A stretch of 64,000 nucleotides of DNA from Planctomycetota bacterium (GTDB lineage Bacteria; Planctomycetota; Phycisphaerae; Phycisphaerales; Phycisphaeraceae). This document shows, in pieces, positions 1 through 8,490 of the stretch. Below the pieces are notes generated by a model. The model made no database searches. It was not told where the DNA came from and saw nothing but the letters and a program-made list of their open reading frames with translations. Numbering within the stretch: position 1 is the stretch's first letter; the number at the start of each line of letters is the position of its first letter. The stretch lies in the NCBI GenBank assembly GCA_021413865.1, contig JAIOPN010000017.1, positions 62,001-126,000 on the forward strand, written 5' to 3'. The position numbers and the translations under genes were made by a program.

Positions 1-1591
1 GGAAGATGCGCTTCACGAGCACGCAATAATCGTGGTGGATTTTCAGGATGTTGATCCGACGGGCGAGCGCAGCATCGGTCGGCGCTGGGATGCCGTCGAG
101 CATCACAGAAAGCGCACGCACCCGCTCGATGTTGGCCTCACTCGTGCGCTCGTGCATGGCAATCTCAAGAGCGTCGATGTACCCGCGCACCGCCCCACCG
201 GCGTCACCAAAGTAGCTGGTGTAGAACTCGTCTTTGTAGGACTCGATCGACCGGTGCGGGTCGGTGTAGAGCCGCAGCCAGCACCAGATGGCGAACGGCG
301 TGGGGAAGCTGTAGCGGTTGATGCAGGTCCAATCCGACAGGCCGTCGAGGCCCAGGCCCATGTAGTAGAGCGTGTCGGTGCGGATGGTTTCCATGGGCCA
401 CAGCATCGCCCGGCCGCGCGGGCCCTGGTTGGGCAGCTCGCAGGTGTTGTAATACTCCATGAGCAGCCGTTTCCCGCGGTAACCGGCCTGATTCAGGAAA
501 CGCTCCCAGCCGTCGAACTGCGCGTGGACCTCCGCGCTGCCGCCGCTGCGCTCGGCGAGCGGTGCATAGATGTCGCGCGTGTAGCCCAGGCAGTAATCGA
601 TGAGCATTTTTTCGCCGTCACGGTAAAAGCGGTGCGGACGCGTCGGCGGGTTGCGCGTGCCGTGGTAGGCGATGAACTCGAAGATCGTGTCCGGCCACTC
701 GCGGTCCACGATCTCCGCCGCGTCGTTCACGAGCGTCAGGTACCACTCGGTGATCGGCATGACGGCACACCTCTCGCAGACGCAGTAGAACGGGTCGGGG
801 TTGTCCTCGTTCCAGATGGAGAAGATGTCGAAGGGCGGGCGGGCACGGAGATAGGCGGTGAGTTTCTCACCGAAAATCCGGCGGACGTCGGGGTTGGAGA
901 AGCAGGCGGTGCGGCCGTTGGGCCTGCGCTCGCCGTTGACGAGTGGAAAGTACTCCGGGTGCGCGACGAAGAGGGATTCATCGGGGACGAGCAGCCGCAT
1001 CACGTGGCCCGGGCCGCGCACCAGGACGCCGCGCGTGCGGGCGAGGTCATAGTCCTGCGTGGTGGTTTCTGTAAGGCCGATGCAGTTGACGCGGTTCTTG
1101 ATGGCCGAGTCGAAGGCATCCCCGCCGTAGCCAACGAAATCACGGATCGCCACCGCGGAGCCGGTGTGGTGCTCGAAACCCGGGGGAACTTCCCATCGCT
1201 CGCGGCGCGGCGTAAGTTCGTGTTCCTCACCGGGGGCGAAGAATCGCACGCCCAGCGCGTGCTGGAGAAGGTCGTACACCGCGAAGAGCGCCGAGCGCGG
1301 GTTCTCGCCGATGACCCAGACGACGCCGTCGCGCAGCACGACGGAGGCGCGGTCGGATTGACCCGGCGTGAACCGCGCCAGTTCCTTCGCACGCGGCGGG
1401 GCGTCGGTGGTGGTGATGTAAAACGCGCCCGGCGCGGCATCGCCGGTCACAACCGGGAGCGTCGCGCCGAGCGTATTATGCAGGTATCTCGCCAATTCCC
1501 CGGCGGCAAACCGCACGGGAACCGGCGCATCGTGGGCGTGCGTAATGCGATCGATCGCGCGATCGCCCGCGGTGATGGCGGCAACGGTCAT
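1..1591 (-). CDS. DUF4838 domain-containing protein (glycosidase-like), C-terminus beyond window
   Basis: The reading frame is open from an ATG at 1591 to the window edge (530 residues visible, 3' end missing). The N-terminal ~130 residues resemble the alpha-glucuronidase-type N domain (RFAAGELARYLHNTLG; VVLRDGVVWVIGENPRSALF; LLQHALGVRFFAP). A Cys cluster (CVCERC) near residue 265, after SIWNEDNPDPF, is typical of DUF4838 proteins. The family is associated with polysaccharide breakdown in planctomycetes and Bacteroidetes; the exact reaction is unknown. No signal peptide is visible. It lies 19 bp after an oxidoreductase gene and is probably its operon partner. A long rightward open frame over the same DNA is a GC-rich shadow. 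Identity fairly sure, substrate unknown. Confidence 0.85.
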   Translation of the reverse strand, partial: MTVAAITAGDRAIDRITHAHDAPVPVRFAAGELARYLHNTLGATLPVVTGDAAPGAFYITTTDAPPRAKELARFTPGQSDRASVVLRDGVVWVIGENPRSALFAVYDLLQHALGVRFFAPGEEHELTPRRERWEVPPGFEHHTGSAVAIRDFVGYGGDAFDSAIKNRVNCIGLTETTTQDYDLARTRGVLVRGPGHVMRLLVPDESLFVAHPEYFPLVNGERRPNGRTACFSNPDVRRIFGEKLTAYLRARPPFDIFSIWNEDNPDPFYCVCERCAVMPITEWYLTLVNDAAEIVDREWPDTIFEFIAYHGTRNPPTRPHRFYRDGEKMLIDYCLGYTRDIYAPLAERSGGSAEVHAQFDGWERFLNQAGYRGKRLLMEYYNTCELPNQGPRGRAMLWPMETIRTDTLYYMGLGLDGLSDWTCINRYSFPTPFAIWCWLRLYTDPHRSIESYKDEFYTSYFGDAGGAVRGYIDALEIAMHERTSEANIERVRALSVMLDGIPAPTDAALARRINILKIHHDYCVLVKRIF

Positions 1592-1610
1592 CGTGAAAAC
1601 CCCGAGAGTC

Positions 1611-2624
1611 TTACTTCACCTTCACCGGCTTGCCGGTGGCGATGCTCTTCGCCTCCGCCTCCACGATCTTCACCGAGTTGGCGGCGCCGTCGAGCGTGAC
1701 CACGGTCGGCTTCACGCCCTTCTTGACGCAGTTGAGGAAGTAGTCGATCTCCAGCTCGTAGCCCATGCGCGGGTCGAGCTTGACTGCGGATCGCTTGCCT
1801 TGGTGCACGAGCGTAAGCGTGTCGGCGGCGGCCAGGTCAAAGATCGCCGTCGCGTTCTCGAAGTTGACCGTGTAGTTCATCGAGAACCCGAAGCCCGGCG
1901 ACATGCACCAGCAGCCCTCGGCGAAGATCATCGGCCCGCCGCGGGCGTACTCGTAGTGCGTCACGACGTGGTCGATCTTGTTCGTCTCCTTGGAGTAGCC
2001 CCAGGAGCGCACGCTCGAGGGCACGCCGAAGACGTGCTGGATGAAGTCGGTGTCGTGGATGTGCAGGTCGAGGATCGCCCCGCCGCTCTGGTCGCCGTCG
2101 GAATAGAACGGCCCGCCGGGGTGGTTGGCGACGCGGCGGAAGTGGGCCGCGCGGACCTTGCCGTAGGTCTTGTTGTCCACCGCCTCCTTTAGCCAGGTCC
2201 AGCCCGGCCAGAATCGCATGCACATGGCGACCATGACGTTTTTCTTCGACGTCTTGGCGGCCTTGGCGAGTTTCGCGGCGTCCTTGGCCGTGCGGGCCAT
2301 GGGCTTTTCGAGCAGCACGTGCTTGCCGGCTTTCAGCGCGGCCAGGGCGTACTTCATGTGCAGCGGCGTGGGCAGGCAGATATCGACCACGTCGATGCCG
2401 GGGTGCGCGATGAGGTCCATGCCCTCGTCGAACCGCTCAAACGCGGCGAGGTCGAAGCCCGCCTTGGCCTGCCCCTTCACGTTGCCGCCGGCACGCACCT
2501 TGCCGGACAAGCGGTCCGGGTTTTTGTCCGACACCGCGACGACCTGCACGTCCTTGCGCTTGGTGTAGACGTCCAGGTGCGTGTTGCCCATCATGCCCAG
2601 GCCGATGACGCCGACTCGAATCAT
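1611..2624 (-). CDS. Gfo/Idh/MocA family oxidoreductase
   Basis: NAD(P)-dependent sugar or inositol dehydrogenase-type protein of 337 residues. The N-terminal Rossmann fold starts GVIGLGMMGNTHLD. The family lysine motif is present as LLEKPMARTAKDA, and the C-terminal alpha/beta domain contains GAILDLHIHDTDFIQHVFG, where the conserved His/Asp lie. I chose the ATG at 2624 because the Rossmann strand starts there; an upstream in-frame extension of 25 residues (FFPAAKRLSRSD...) is not protein-like and runs through a palindromic repeat. It sits between an isomerase gene (79 bp upstream) and the DUF4838 gene, which suggests a small sugar-catabolic operon. Substrate not determinable from sequence. 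Confidence 0.92.
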   Translation of the reverse strand: MIRVGVIGLGMMGNTHLDVYTKRKDVQVVAVSDKNPDRLSGKVRAGGNVKGQAKAGFDLAAFERFDEGMDLIAHPGIDVVDICLPTPLHMKYALAALKAGKHVLLEKPMARTAKDAAKLAKAAKTSKKNVMVAMCMRFWPGWTWLKEAVDNKTYGKVRAAHFRRVANHPGGPFYSDGDQSGGAILDLHIHDTDFIQHVFGVPSSVRSWGYSKETNKIDHVVTHYEYARGGPMIFAEGCWCMSPGFGFSMNYTVNFENATAIFDLAAADTLTLVHQGKRSAVKLDPRMGYELEIDYFLNCVKKGVKPTVVTLDGAANSVKIVEAEAKSIATGKPVKVK

Positions 2625-2661
2625 GGGATATATCCTTGAGTGAAGAGCGTCGCTCCGCGAC

Positions 2662-2680
2662 AGCCGCTTAGCGGCGGGGA
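2662..2680. repeat. Short palindrome of the CGGCTTAGCG-like family
   Basis: The intergenic segment holds the perfect palindrome CCGCTAAGCGG followed by A-rich DNA. It resembles dispersed elements at 5873, 8412, 25732, 39071 and 56699 that share GGCTTAGCG. It is the least similar member, so its membership is tentative. Confidence 0.4.
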
Positions 2681-2703
2681 AAAAACAATTCACGAACAAT
2701 CGT

Positions 2704-3546
2704 TTACATCTTGAGGATCACGTCCATCGCCGCGCTGGTGCGGGCGAGGTTGCCCGCGTCCCACGGGAGCATCTCGGCGACGAGCGTCTTGTCGTAGCCG
2801 ATCTTCCGCAGCGCGGCCATTGTCTCGGCCCAGGGCACCTGCCCCGCGCCCAGGGCGCAGAAGGCGTAGCCCCCGGTCCAGCCGAAGTTCTCCATGTAGT
2901 CCTTGATGTGAACGCGGCGGATGCGCTTGCCCAGCAGCTCGATCCAGTGCGGCGGGTGCTGGTGGTAGCCCATGCCGTTGCCCACGTCGAAATAAATCCC
3001 CAGGCTCGGGTGCCGGAACGAATCGACGAATGAGGCGAACTCGATCGGCGAGTAGAACAGCCCGTTCCACACGTTCTCCAGGCAGAGCTCAACGCCCGCC
3101 TCCTCGGCGACCGGCAGCAACTGGTCCACCGCCTCGCGGCAGCGCTGCACCGCGTGGTCGTACCGCACGATGTCCGGCGAGATCGGGCTCTTCACCACGC
3201 CCGGCACCATCAGCACCGACTTGGCCCCGAGCTTACCCGCGACCCGCAGGGCGTCGGCGTGCAGCTTGATCGACTTCTTGCGGATGGCCGGGTCGTTCGA
3301 CGTCGGGTTGCAGCCCCACGTCAGCCCTGCGGCGACCGTTTCCACGTTCATCTTCGAGGCGGCGATCTGCCTGCGGATCTTCTTCAGCTCCGCGTCGCTC
3401 GTCCCGGTGTGCAGCACGCCGGAAGTGCCCACGGCCAGTTCAAGGCCGTGGAAGCCGGCGGCCTTCGCCTCGGCCAGCGCCTTGTCGATCGGGTGCGTGC
3501 CCGCGAGGCCATCCTGCAACGCCCAGTAGCTGATGCTCTTGATCAT
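2704..3546 (-). CDS. Sugar phosphate isomerase/epimerase (xylose isomerase-like TIM barrel)
   Basis: A 280-residue protein of the AP endonuclease 2 / xylose isomerase-like TIM-barrel superfamily. The expected metal-ligand strands are visible: ELCLENVWNG (Glu), YFDVGNGMGYHQHPPHW (Asp and His), RRVHIKDYMENFGW (His/Asp), and DKTLVAEMLPWD (final Glu). Length is normal for the family. These enzymes isomerise or epimerise free or phosphorylated sugars and often pair with Gfo/Idh oxidoreductases, as here (next gene in the same direction). It is the first gene of the leftward operon; its promoter should lie in the 125-bp divergent gap at 3547-3671. Substrate unknown. Confidence 0.9.
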   Translation of the reverse strand: MIKSISYWALQDGLAGTHPIDKALAEAKAAGFHGLELAVGTSGVLHTGTSDAELKKIRRQIAASKMNVETVAAGLTWGCNPTSNDPAIRKKSIKLHADALRVAGKLGAKSVLMVPGVVKSPISPDIVRYDHAVQRCREAVDQLLPVAEEAGVELCLENVWNGLFYSPIEFASFVDSFRHPSLGIYFDVGNGMGYHQHPPHWIELLGKRIRRVHIKDYMENFGWTGGYAFCALGAGQVPWAETMAALRKIGYDKTLVAEMLPWDAGNLARTSAAMDVILKM

Positions 3547-3671
3547 GTTCCGCTCCTGAAAACGGGAGCGGGCAGTCTAGCAACGCGTCCGCCGCGTCAC
3601 AACGAAACCGCGTTTGCCGACCGCCGCTCCATCCGCCACAATACCCCGCCACACGCCCCGCGAGCTTTTCG
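3547..3671. promoter_or_regulatory. Divergent promoter region between the two sugar operons
   Basis: A 125-bp gap separates the leftward operon (isomerase, oxidoreductase, DUF4838) from the rightward one. Both start here, so promoters for both must lie within it or just outside. No convincing -35/-10 pair or operator palindrome could be picked out by eye. Confidence 0.5.
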
Positions 3672-3926
3672 ATGACGGTTTACGAAACGATCAACCCCTC
3701 CCAGATCCGCATGTGGTGCGAGGCCAACGGCTACTGGCCCGCCTGCCTGCCCGGCAAGCCCGACCGCGTCCGCATCGGCGGCAACCCGTTCGCCGAGCCT
3801 GAAGAGTTGGAACTGCTCGACTGGGACGACTGGTTCGCCGCCTTCGAGGCCCGCCAGCTCAAGTTCGTGTACGACCCCGTTCAGGGCTGGTGCGACATGC
3901 AATCCCGCAACGTGAGGCCGGACTGA
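3672..3926 (+). CDS. Small hypothetical protein (84 residues)
   Basis: An 84-residue acidic protein starting MTVYETINPSQIRMWCEANG, with an aromatic-rich middle (LLDWDDWFAAFEARQLKFVYD). It has no signal peptide or membrane segment. It looks real: normal composition, ATG just after the divergent gap, and same direction and close spacing (45 bp) to the next oxidoreductase gene. I do not recognise the family; function unknown. Confidence 0.65.
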   Translation: MTVYETINPSQIRMWCEANGYWPACLPGKPDRVRIGGNPFAEPEELELLDWDDWFAAFEARQLKFVYDPVQGWCDMQSRNVRPD

Positions 3927-3971
3927 TACCCCCCCCGGCTCGCGACGAGCCCCGCCCGGGAAGCCCCCACA

Positions 3972-4985
3972 ATGTCACGCCTGCGAGTTTGCGTCATCGG
4001 TCTGGGACCCATCGGCAACCGCCACGCCGCGCTCTACACGCGCGACGCCCTGGCCGAATTGGTTGGCGTGTCCGACATTATTCCCGCGAGGGCCCAGGCC
4101 GCGGGCAAGGCCCTGGGCGTGCCGTCGTTCACCGACACGCAAAAAATGCTCGACGCGTTGAAGCCCGACGTGGTCAGCATCTGCACCGGCGGGTACGAAT
4201 ACGGCAGCGACCACTACGTGCCGACGATGCAGGCACTCGAGGCAGGCGCCCACGTGCTCTGCGAGAAGCCCATCAGCAACGACATCGCCAAGGGCGAGGA
4301 GATGGTCGCCAAGGCACGCGAGAAAAACCGCTGCCTGGGTGTGAACCTCAACCACCGCTTTACCCCCGCCGCCCGTCTCGCAAAGCTCTGGCAGAAAGAA
4401 GGCCGCCTGGGCCACCTGCTCTTCATCAACATGGCGATGTGGATCAAGAACCCCAACGAGTCCTCCCCCTACTTCCAAATCAAGGCGCTGCACCCGCACA
4501 CCGTGGACATCATGCGGCACTTCGGCGGCGACATCGAGTCGGTGCAGTGCTTCGCGACCAAGGCGCCGGGCCGGGCCATCTGGTCCACCGCGTCGTTCAA
4601 CATGAAGTTCAAAAATGGCGCGGTCGGCCATCTGACGGGGAGCTACGACATCGAGCGTGGCCACCCGATGGAGCGCTGCGAGGTCGCGGGGCTCAAGGGG
4701 CGGTTCATCATCGACGACATGTGGCGCGAGGCCACGCTCTTCCCCGCCGGGGATTCCACCAAGCTCGTGTACACCAACCCGATCTTCGGCGGCTTCCGCG
4801 ATTTCGAGGACACCTTCGCCGACCGCCTGCACGTCTTCCTGGAGCAGGTCGGCCAGGGGGTGAAGCCCGAGCAGATCGACGGCTCGGGTGCGGACGGGCT
4901 GGCTGCTCAGAAGGTCTTGGCGGCGGCGATCGAATCCATCGAAAACGGCACCGTCGTGAAAATACCCCATCCCCCCACGCCCTGA
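3972..4985 (+). CDS. Gfo/Idh/MocA family oxidoreductase
   Basis: A 337-residue predicted NAD(P)-dependent oxidoreductase. The Rossmann start is VCVIGLGPIGNRHAALY, the EKP motif is HVLCEKPISNDIAKGEEM, and the C-terminal substrate domain carries ALHPHTVDIMRHFGG with the likely catalytic His/Asp. It is second in a rightward run of seven genes with gaps of 25-88 bp. The pairing with isomerases and other oxidoreductases suggests stepwise oxidation and isomerisation of an unusual sugar. Substrate unknown. Confidence 0.92.
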   Translation: MSRLRVCVIGLGPIGNRHAALYTRDALAELVGVSDIIPARAQAAGKALGVPSFTDTQKMLDALKPDVVSICTGGYEYGSDHYVPTMQALEAGAHVLCEKPISNDIAKGEEMVAKAREKNRCLGVNLNHRFTPAARLAKLWQKEGRLGHLLFINMAMWIKNPNESSPYFQIKALHPHTVDIMRHFGGDIESVQCFATKAPGRAIWSTASFNMKFKNGAVGHLTGSYDIERGHPMERCEVAGLKGRFIIDDMWREATLFPAGDSTKLVYTNPIFGGFRDFEDTFADRLHVFLEQVGQGVKPEQIDGSGADGLAAQKVLAAAIESIENGTVVKIPHPPTP

Positions 4986-5073
4986 ACCGCATATACACCC
5001 CCGATTTCACCGCCGCCCCGCTTGCCCGCGGATGAAGAGTCGTCCAAACTACCCGCCCCAGGAATCCCCAACT

Positions 5074-5871
5074 ATGAAACTCGGCGTCAACAGCGTTCTC
5101 TTCGGCGGCTACGACATGGAGACCGCGTTCAAGTACACCGCCGCCTGCGGGTACGACGCGATCGAGGTCTCCGCGATCGACGGCATGAGCGCCCACCTGG
5201 TCCTCGACAAGTGGCGCGAGTGCGCGCCGGCGATCAAGGATCTCTCCAAGAAATACAACCTCCCCGTCACCGCGATGGAGCAGCCGTCGCAGGACCCGGC
5301 CAAGATGGAGTCGGCCTTCCAGGCGGCTATTGAGATCGGCATCCCGATCATCAACTGCGGGCCCGGCGGCAAGAGCAACGACGACTCGACCTGGCCCCAG
5401 GTGCTCGACTCGATCGGCAAGCTCGTGCAGCGGGCGGAGCACTACGGCGTGACGCTCTGCGTCAAGGCGCACGTGAACGCGTACATCTACAACACGCCGA
5501 CCTCGCTCAAGCTGCTGGAGGCGATCAAGTCGCCGAGCTTCGGCCTGGACATGGACCCGAGCCACATTTACCGGGCGAACGAGAACCCCGTGGACGCCGT
5601 CGCCGCGGTGGCGTCGCGGATCAAGCACATCCACATCCGCGACTGCAAGGGCCGGGGCCCCGCGCCGGGCGCGCCGCCCCTGCAGGCTAACGGCCGGGGC
5701 GACATAGACCTGCTGGGCTACATCCGCACCCTCCACCGCGCGGGCTACACCGGCCCGGTGAACCTGGAGATCATCGGCGCCAAGGAGATGGAGCTGCCCC
5801 TTTGCGTCGCCATCGCCGCCGAGTCGCGCGGCCATATGCAGGCCAGCCTCCAAGCCTGTGGCGTCCGCTGA
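5074..5871 (+). CDS. Sugar phosphate isomerase/epimerase (TIM barrel)
   Basis: A 265-residue TIM-barrel protein of the xylose isomerase-like superfamily. Visible ligand motifs are LGVNSVLFGGYDMETAFKY at the N-terminus, SFGLDMDPSHIYRANENP (Asp/His), IKHIHIRDCKGRGP (His/Asp) and GPVNLEIIGAKEM (final Glu). I chose ATG 5074 because the first beta strand starts there and an AGGAA ribosome-binding site lies about 9 bases upstream; an in-frame start 14 codons earlier gives an unstructured extension. It sits between two oxidoreductase genes. Confidence 0.9.
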   Translation: MKLGVNSVLFGGYDMETAFKYTAACGYDAIEVSAIDGMSAHLVLDKWRECAPAIKDLSKKYNLPVTAMEQPSQDPAKMESAFQAAIEIGIPIINCGPGGKSNDDSTWPQVLDSIGKLVQRAEHYGVTLCVKAHVNAYIYNTPTSLKLLEAIKSPSFGLDMDPSHIYRANENPVDAVAAVASRIKHIHIRDCKGRGPAPGAPPLQANGRGDIDLLGYIRTLHRAGYTGPVNLEIIGAKEMELPLCVAIAAESRGHMQASLQACGVR

Positions 5872-5872
5872 T

Positions 5873-5911
5873 GCCGCTCGCGGCTTAGCGCTTTCTCCCT
5901 CATTTTTCTCC
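5873..5911 (+). repeat. Dispersed palindromic element (GCCGCTNGCGGCTTAGCG type)
   Basis: Directly after the isomerase stop codon lies GCCGCTCGCGGCTTAGCG followed by a pyrimidine tract (CTTTCTCCCTCATTTTTCTC). The same core recurs at 8412, 25732 (reverse), 39071 and 56699. Stem plus pyrimidine tail could act as an attenuating terminator, but downstream genes appear to be in the same operon. Confidence 0.7.
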
Positions 5912-5927
5912 TTATTGAACAGAATCC

Positions 5928-6980
5928 ATGCCCACCCGCCTCGGCATCCTCGGTTTCGCGCACGGCCACGTCGGCACCTATTGCGGCGCATGGAAGCCGC
6001 TCGCCGACCGCGTGCAGCTCGTCGCGGGATGGGACCACGACGACGCCCGCCTGAAATCCTCCTGCGAACAGTTCGGCACGGCCCCCTGCGACTCCCCCGC
6101 CGCGCTGCTCAAGCGGAGCGACATCGACGCGGTGGTTATCGCCGCCGAGACATCGATGCACGCCGACCTGTGCGAGCAGGCGGCCGCGGCGGGCAAGCCG
6201 ATCGTGCTGCAGAAACCGATGTCGCTGACGCTGGCGGAGGCGGACCGCATCGTCGCGGCGGTGGAGCGTGCAAAGGTGAAGTTCACGCTGGCGTGGCAGA
6301 TGCGCGTTGACCCGCAGAACATCAAGATGCGCGAACTGGTGCAGTCGGGCGCGATCGGCAAGGTGTACCAGGTCCGCCGTCGCCACTGCCTCGGTACGCA
6401 CATGTGGGCGGGGTTCGAGAACACCTGGCACGTGAAGCCCGAGTTGAACCGCGGCATGTGGGCCGACGACGCGGCGCACCCGATCGACTGGACGCTCTGG
6501 ATGTTCGGCCGTCCGCGCAGCGTCACCGCCGAGGTCGCCACGCTGCACAACCCCAAGGTCGCCGATGACAACGGCATCGCGATCTACCGCTACGACACCG
6601 GCCTGATGGCGGAAGTCTCCTGCTCCTTCACCGCCACCGCCGGCGAGAACACCACCGAGATCGTCGGAGAAAAGGGCGTCATCCTCCAGACCTTCGGCGA
6701 CGGGGCGAGCTGCAACGCCCCGCGCGGCCACCTCACGGGCAATGCCGCCGTGGGCCTGAAGATGATGTGTGTGGGTGATAAAGATTGGACCTTCCTCGAC
6801 CCGCCCTCGCCCGCCTCGCACGCGGCGCGCATCCAGGGATTGGCGATGCCGATCCTGGAGTTCATCGAGGGTAAGCGGCCCGCGATCGCCACCGCGCAGG
6901 AAGGCCGGACCGTGCTGCTCATGACGCTGGCGAGCTACGAATCGGCCGCGCAGGGCCGGCGGATTGAAATCAAGGGCTGA
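5928..6980 (+). CDS. Gfo/Idh/MocA family oxidoreductase
   Basis: A 350-residue oxidoreductase. The Rossmann segment is LGILGFAHGHVGTY, the lysine motif is VLQKPMSLTLAEADRI (Gln-Lys-Pro instead of Glu-Lys-Pro), and the C-terminal domain contains MWADDAAHPIDWTLWMFGRP. The Glu-to-Gln change next to the lysine and the GFAHGHVG nucleotide loop set it apart from the other two oxidoreductases of this region, so it probably acts on a different sugar. It is followed after 44 bp by the sulfatase-fold gene. Confidence 0.9.
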   Translation: MPTRLGILGFAHGHVGTYCGAWKPLADRVQLVAGWDHDDARLKSSCEQFGTAPCDSPAALLKRSDIDAVVIAAETSMHADLCEQAAAAGKPIVLQKPMSLTLAEADRIVAAVERAKVKFTLAWQMRVDPQNIKMRELVQSGAIGKVYQVRRRHCLGTHMWAGFENTWHVKPELNRGMWADDAAHPIDWTLWMFGRPRSVTAEVATLHNPKVADDNGIAIYRYDTGLMAEVSCSFTATAGENTTEIVGEKGVILQTFGDGASCNAPRGHLTGNAAVGLKMMCVGDKDWTFLDPPSPASHAARIQGLAMPILEFIEGKRPAIATAQEGRTVLLMTLASYESAAQGRRIEIKG

Positions 6981-7024
6981 CGCAAAACGATTCCTAAATA
7001 GATACGACTACCCAGGAGCCTCCC

Positions 7025-8410
7025 ATGGCCAAGTCCAAGAAACCCAACGTCCTCCTCTTCGCCATCGACTCGCTGCTGGCGGACCACATGTCCTGCTACG
7101 GCTACAAGCACGAGACCACGCCGCACATCGACCTCTTCGCCAGGGGCGGCACGGTGTTCGAGCAGAACTACTCGGCGCACATACCGACCACGCCCGCCTA
7201 CGCCTCCATGCTCACCGGCCGCGACTGCTTCGGCACCGAGGTCGTCGCCCTGCGGCACCAGGGCGGGCTGACCACCAAGGTCCGCACGCTCGGCGAGATA
7301 TTGAAGGACGAGGGCTACACCTCGACGTGCATCGGCTTCACCGGCAACCCCTCGTCGCGCGGGTTCGACAAGTACCTCGACTACGCCGGCTGGGGCGCGT
7401 GGAACGAGGGGCGGTCCCCCAAGGCGCAGAACCTCAACAACGTCGCCATCCCCGAGCTCAACCGCCTGGCCGCCGGGGACAAGCCCTGGTTCGTCATGCT
7501 CCGCCACATGGACCCGCACTCCCCCTACCTGCCGCCCGTTCCGTTCGAGCGGATGTTCTACCACGGCAACGAGTGCGATCCGAAGAACAAATCGCTCGAG
7601 GCTGTCTATAAGTTCAAGCCCTTCGCCGATTATTTCCGCCAGTGGTTCCCGCCCGGCTGCACGGACAAGGACTACATCATCGCGCAGTACGACGGCGCGG
7701 TGGCCTACATGGATTCCTGCATCCAGTCGATCTTCACGCAGCTCGAATCGCTTGGCATCCTCGACGACACCATCGTCGTCATCAACGGCGACCACGGTGA
7801 GACGCTCTACGACCACGAGTGCTGGTTCGACCACCACGGCATGTACGACGTCACGCTCCACGTCCCGCTCATCATCCGCTACCCCGCCAAGGTCCCCGCC
7901 GGCAAGCGCGTCAAGGGCTACCTCCAGCACAAGAACCTTGTGCCCACCATCCTCGACCTGGCGGGCCTGAAGGTGAAGGACAAGTTCGACGGCCAGTCCG
8001 CGATGAAGCTCGTCAAGGGCGAGGTCTCCAGCTTCGAGTCCGAGCTCTACATTACCGAATGCACCTGGATGCGCAAGCACGGCTGGCGCACCCCGCAGTG
8101 GAAGCTCATGATCGCCCTCGAGCCCGACTTCCACTTCAAGCCGGAGGTCGAGCTCTACAACCTCATCGAAGACCCCAGCGAAAACGACAACGTCGCGGGC
8201 AAGAACCCCGATGTCGTCGCCACGCTCCGCGCCCGCATGGAGGCGCACATCGCCAAGCGCGAGAAGGCCACGGGCATCAAGAACCCGATCCTGAATCAGG
8301 GCGACTGGCACGGCGCCAAGGGGGTCGGCGCGTTCAAGACCAGCCAGCAAGCGTACGACACCCTGCACATCGGCGACCCCAAGGCCGCCGCCAAACTCCA
8401 GGCCAAGTAA
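7025..8410 (+). CDS. Sulfatase-family hydrolase with a non-canonical active-site motif
   Basis: A 461-residue alkaline phosphatase/sulfatase-fold protein without a signal peptide. The first metal-ligand strand is NVLLFAIDSLLADHMSCYGY and the later metal site is VVINGDHGETLYDHE. The usual formylglycine motif C/S-x-P-x-R-x4-TG appears as TTPAYASMLTGRD: Thr replaces the modified Cys/Ser and Tyr replaces Arg. It therefore cannot carry formylglycine at the usual place. Thr nucleophiles are known in related phosphodiesterases and phosphotransferases of this fold, so phosphoester chemistry is possible. Genes for a sulfotransferase and rhamnose mutarotase follow. Fold sure, reaction uncertain. Confidence 0.88.
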   Translation: MAKSKKPNVLLFAIDSLLADHMSCYGYKHETTPHIDLFARGGTVFEQNYSAHIPTTPAYASMLTGRDCFGTEVVALRHQGGLTTKVRTLGEILKDEGYTSTCIGFTGNPSSRGFDKYLDYAGWGAWNEGRSPKAQNLNNVAIPELNRLAAGDKPWFVMLRHMDPHSPYLPPVPFERMFYHGNECDPKNKSLEAVYKFKPFADYFRQWFPPGCTDKDYIIAQYDGAVAYMDSCIQSIFTQLESLGILDDTIVVINGDHGETLYDHECWFDHHGMYDVTLHVPLIIRYPAKVPAGKRVKGYLQHKNLVPTILDLAGLKVKDKFDGQSAMKLVKGEVSSFESELYITECTWMRKHGWRTPQWKLMIALEPDFHFKPEVELYNLIEDPSENDNVAGKNPDVVATLRARMEAHIAKREKATGIKNPILNQGDWHGAKGVGAFKTSQQAYDTLHIGDPKAAAKLQAK

Positions 8411-8411
8411 C

Positions 8412-8450
8412 GCCGCCCTCGGCTTAGCGTCTTCTCTTTATTCTTCTTTT
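8412..8450 (+). repeat. Dispersed palindromic element (GGCTTAGCG type)
   Basis: Two bases after the sulfatase-fold stop codon lies GCCGCCCTCGGCTTAGCG followed by a pyrimidine-rich tract (TCTTCTCTTTATTCTTCTTTT). Position and tail match the copy at 5873. Confidence 0.65.
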
Positions 8451-8490
8451 CGATCACCCAAGCCAGCGCGTCCACGCGACGCTTGACACC

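Noticed and set aside
32-1699. Long rightward open frame (555 codons) over the DUF4838 gene
   Set aside because: The leftward frame encodes a recognisable DUF4838 protein; the rightward product is Arg/Val/Gly-rich without any family motif, as expected from a GC-rich antisense frame.
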